Assembly: GCA_020186115.1 (NCBI GenBank)
Contig: WSYJ01000179.1
Span: 23,454-87,453 of the forward strand
Direction: 5' to 3'
DNA from: Histomonas meleagridis
Lineage: Eukaryota > Parabasalia > Tritrichomonadida > Dientamoebidae
Length of the DNA: 64,000 nucleotides
This document shows positions 61,214-64,000 of the stretch, piece by piece (position 1 is the first letter of the stretch; the number at the start of each line of letters is the position of its first letter). Under the pieces are notes generated by a model. That model saw nothing but the letters and a program-made list of their open reading frames with translations. It was not told where the DNA came from and made no database searches. The position numbers and the translations under genes were made by a program.

Positions 61214-63567
61214 ATGATAAAAAGAAATCAAACAATGTGGAAAAATGCATTGGAATCACTCGAAGACGTTATCTTTGATTTAAATGAAGATAATATTGAT
61301 GAAAGTGTTGAAAGTGCTCTAAATTTGTGCAAAACTTTTTCTTCTTACTCAGACCGAATTCTTAGCACAATAATATATTCATCGTTTGTGGCACAAATGA
61401 AAGATTTTAATCTCTATCTTAATTTCATCCTTAAATATGAAGCCAGAAACAATAAATATAATCATAAATTAATTAAAGTTTTTGCTAAATTTCTTCTTCA
61501 GCACCATACCCCAGAATCTTTTTATCTTCTCAACAAATTAATTGAACATAATTTCATATTGCCAAATGTTGTTAAAGTTTTCAGTTCTTTTTATTTTGCG
61601 CATTATTTTAATTATTCGGTAAAAACGACAGATTCTTCATATATAAAAAAAAATTATGTTGAACTTTCAAAGAACGATTGGGAACTTCATAAAAGATATG
61701 TAAATGAAGGATTTAATCCAACAAAAATTGCACAAATTATTCGAAATGATGATTTAGATAAACTTCGAGAACTATATGAAAACAAAAATTTTTATATTGA
61801 TAAAACAATTAAAAAATCAATTTATGAGGTACATGGATGCATTAGCTTTAAAAAACTTTCACTTATTGAATATGCAGCATTTTTTGGTTCTATCAAATGT
61901 TTTATATTTTTACTGGAAAAAGGTGCAAGTTTATGTGAAACAGGTCAATATGCAGTTGCAAATGGGAACCCAACCATTATTCAGTTGTGTAAACAATTTG
62001 GTGCAGGTTTTAATGGATCTTATGAAAATGCAATAAGATTTCATAGAAATGATATTTTTAAAGTATTATATAAATCTAATCTTGATGATTGTGATATTGA
62101 TGAGATCCTAAATTATTTTACTGGATTTCCTCATAAATGCTATAATATTAAGATTTTTAACTTTTTACTTGAACAAGAAGGATTTGATATTAACGCATTT
62201 TTTTCGATTAATTTGAGTTTTTTTAATTTTTTTTTGAGATATTAAAATATTTGGATTTTATTTATTTTATTTGATACATTACTTATGGAGCTTGTCGATG
62301 ATGATGACGACGACTTTGTACTAATTAAGTTACTTCTTGAACAAAAAGAAATTGATATTAATGCTAAAAATATTTAATATTTTTTTGTGAAATTTATTTT
62401 AATAATTTCATATTTCAAAATAATATTTGGAAATCATTTAAATTATTTTATACAGCACTTATGTATGCATCTTTATGTGGTCATACAGAAATAGTTAAAT
62501 TACTTCTTGAACAAGAAGGAATTGATATTAATGCTAAAGATATTTATTTGTTTTATTTGATATTTATTTTAATAATTTGATATTTCAAAATAATATTTGG
62601 AAATCATTTAAATTATTTTGGACAGCACTTATGAAAGCATCTGAAAAAGGTCATACAAAAATAGTTAAATTACTTCTTGAACAAGAAGGAATTGATATTA
62701 ATGCAAAAAATATATATTTGTTTTGTTTGAAATTTATTTTAATAATTTGATATTTCAAAATAATATTTGGAAATTATTTAAATTATTCGAAACAGCACTA
62801 ATGGAAGCAACTAAACAAGGTCACATAGAAATAGTTAAATTACTTCTTGAACAAAAAGGAATCAATGTTAATATTAAACCACATATTTGTTTAATCTGCT
62901 TGAAGATTACTTCTCTCAATTGGTGTTTTAATAAAATATCTAGAAATTATTTAAATTGTTTAAAACACCTCTAATGATAGCATCTATAAATGGTCAAATA
63001 GAAATCGTTCAATTACTTCTTAAACATAAAGAAATTGATGTAAATGCTAAGGATAATTAATTGCTTTATATAATATTTATTATAATATTTTAGTTTTCTA
63101 AAATAATATTTGGAAATTCTTCAATTTATTTAATACACCACTGATTTTGGCATCTAAAAAAGGAAACAAAGAGATAGCTCAATTACTTCTAGAGCATGAA
63201 ACAATTAAAGTTAACATTAAAAATATTCACTTTTTTTGTTTTATATTTCTTTTAGTGATTTTCTATTCCATGTTTATATTTGGTATTATATTAAATTATT
63301 TATGACTGCACTTATGTGTGCAGCAAAAAATAATCAAAAAAAAATAGTTGAATTGCTTCTCGGACAAGAAGGTATTGATATCAATGCAACGAATATTTAA
63401 TTGCTTTGTTTTATATTGATTTTAATGATTTCATATTTCAAAATGATGTTTGGGTTTTGTTTGGGTTGTTTTATACAGCTGTTCACATTGCACTCTTACA
63501 TAATAACGACCAGGTATCTCGTCTACTTAAGATTAATGGTGCAATAGAGACTCGTTTTTATCTGTAA
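61214..63567 (+). CDS. DUF3447/ankyrin protein with spacer-separated repeats and terminal cap
   Basis: The first frame (61214-62245, 343 aa) has the same N-terminal helical domain as the 48.5 kb gene (LESLEDVIFDLNEDNIDESV), the DUF3447 block (LIEYAAFFGSIKCFIFLLEK, GQYAVANGNPTIIQLCKQF) and an ankyrin body ending GFDINA. Repeats follow at 62276, 62452, 62622, 62792, 62965, 63135, 63305 and 63475. All are open; the first has an acidic insert (VDDDDDDFVL). The last (TAVHIALLHNNDQVSRLLKI, NGAIETRFYL) is a diverged cap with a stop at 63565. Spacers between repeats 1 and 8 are 80, 80, 80, 83, 80, 80 and 80 nt. Removing each whole spacer would give one protein of about 580 residues. Expression and the true mature reading frame are unknown. 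Confidence 0.6.
62198..63474 (+). repeat. Ankyrin unit array with length-locked 80-nt spacers
   Basis: Spacers: 62372-62451, 62542-62621, 62712-62791, 62882-62964 (83 nt), 63055-63134, 63225-63304 and 63395-63474, plus a first irregular one near 62204-62275. The sequence diverges clearly among the last three, yet the length stays at 80. Several carry a stop within the first three codons (TAA at 62375, 63058 and 63398). Confidence 0.9.
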
Positions 63568-63850
63568 ATGGTCAAGGTAACATACAAATTTAAGGAAAAG
63601 TATATATATTTGATCATTTTTTTGTAGAGATACAATTGTCAACACATTGGTTGTCCAAAAAACAAAAAAAAAATTATGTTTTAAATATAAGAGTAAATCG
63701 AAATTTTAAATATATTTTTGAAAAATTGAAAATGAATATACAGTTTACAAATTTAAGTTATTATTTTTTTAACGACAATTTTTGCAATAATTAGTGCTGA
63801 GTATCGATAAATATAGGTAATCACCGTTAAATCAGGTAGGTATATAATGC
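63568..63850. other. AT-rich flank before a GC-rich block
   Basis: No gene recognised. Confidence 0.5.
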
Positions 63851-63927
63851 GGTCGGGAATGATCACGAGGTCCCTAGGGGCCCCGCCCCCGGCGGGGCCC
63901 CTAGGGACCTCGTGATCATTCCCGACC
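63851..63927. repeat. Perfect GC-rich inverted repeat, 37-bp arms, 3-nt loop
   Basis: 63851-63887 is the exact reverse complement of 63891-63927, with CCC between. The arms include GTCGGGAATGATCACGAGG and GGGGCCCCGCC. The stem is the strongest secondary structure in the window and sits in DNA of sharply different base composition. Confidence 0.95.
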
Positions 63928-64000
63928 TGCTACCACTGGGGGATTGAAGCGGGTCTTTCGACCCCCGGAGGTGCCCTTCGACCCTCCGGAGGTCTCTGCA
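63928..64000. other. GC-rich sequence of unknown nature at window end
   Basis: After the hairpin the sequence stays GC-rich (GGGGGATTGAAGCGGG, then CCCCCGGAGGTGCCC). It contains further small inverted repeats (GGGTC/GACCC; CCGGAGG/CCTCCGG). It may be the start of a repeat element or mobile element that continues beyond the window. Confidence 0.5.

Noticed and set aside
1-64000. CRISPR arrays, bacterial operons or Shine-Dalgarno sites
   Set aside because: The gene content is eukaryotic. The only regular repeats are protein-coding or ankyrin-spacer units, not direct repeats with unique spacers.

Overview
The window looks like nuclear DNA of a trichomonad parasite, most probably a Tritrichomonas species such as T. 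foetus. The call rests on several features seen together: strongly AT-rich, gene-dense and intron-poor DNA; BspA-type leucine-rich surface proteins with Ser/Thr stalks, one transmembrane helix and short tails; ankyrin genes of the DUF3447 kind; DNA transposons of the mariner, Merlin and pogo types; and one 24-nt spliceosomal-type intron. Species identity is inferred, because no search was possible.

Layout. 0-10 kb: the 3' part of a membrane protein with repeated M6P-receptor-like (MRH) domains, an inverted-repeat/hairpin intergenic block, an SNF1/CAMK-type kinase, an NTF2-like protein and a BspA-like surface protein. 10-13.2 kb: a transposon cluster, with a dead pogo-type element followed by a Merlin (IS1595-like) element with matching 8-bp target duplications. 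13.6-23 kb: ribosomal protein uL23, a HEAT-like protein with a 24-nt intron, adenosine kinase, a broken BspA gene and a giant Rap/Ral-GAP. 23-33 kb: tRNA-Val, a membrane-anchored clan-A glycosidase, an ankyrin pseudogene, an MLF-like protein and a kexin-type subtilase. 33-44.5 kb: a BspA pseudogene, calcineurin B with an in-frame TAG, a GYF protein, ENY2/Sus1, BLOC1S1, a TM9 nonaspanin and a C2-TerD protein. 45-52 kb: an intact mariner, two ankyrin genes head to head and a TBC pseudogene. 52.5-60.4 kb: a CAP-domain surface protein, a GIGYF-like 4E-binding protein, a Rab GTPase, an orphan OSR1/WNK-CCT-like domain protein and myo-inositol-phosphate synthase. 61-63.6 kb: another ankyrin gene. The window ends in an abruptly GC-rich block with a perfect 37-bp hairpin.

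The most unusual structure is in the ankyrin genes. At four loci, 27.3 kb(-), 46.4 kb(-), 49.7-50.9 kb(+) and 62.2-63.5 kb(+), successive 30-codon ankyrin bodies are separated by AT-rich spacers that are almost always exactly 80 nt. These spacers break the reading frame, carry stop codons and show no GT-AG splice signals. All 18 ankyrin bodies lying next to these spacers stay open, and the arrays end in clean terminal repeats with stop codons. The spacers therefore behave like non-coding inserts removed by an unrecognised route (non-canonical splicing or ribosomal bypass), or like a tandemly spread repeat unit of otherwise dead genes. A minority class (60/63/66 nt) includes one that reads straight through as protein.

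A second theme is genes broken only by nonsense codons and not by indels: BspA at 33.7 kb with four stops, calcineurin B with one TAG, and the Merlin transposase with one TAA. Surface proteins share an interchangeable stalk-membrane module. Housekeeping genes cluster between the accessory genes, and several have Myb-like AACGTT or CGGTT sites close to the start codon.
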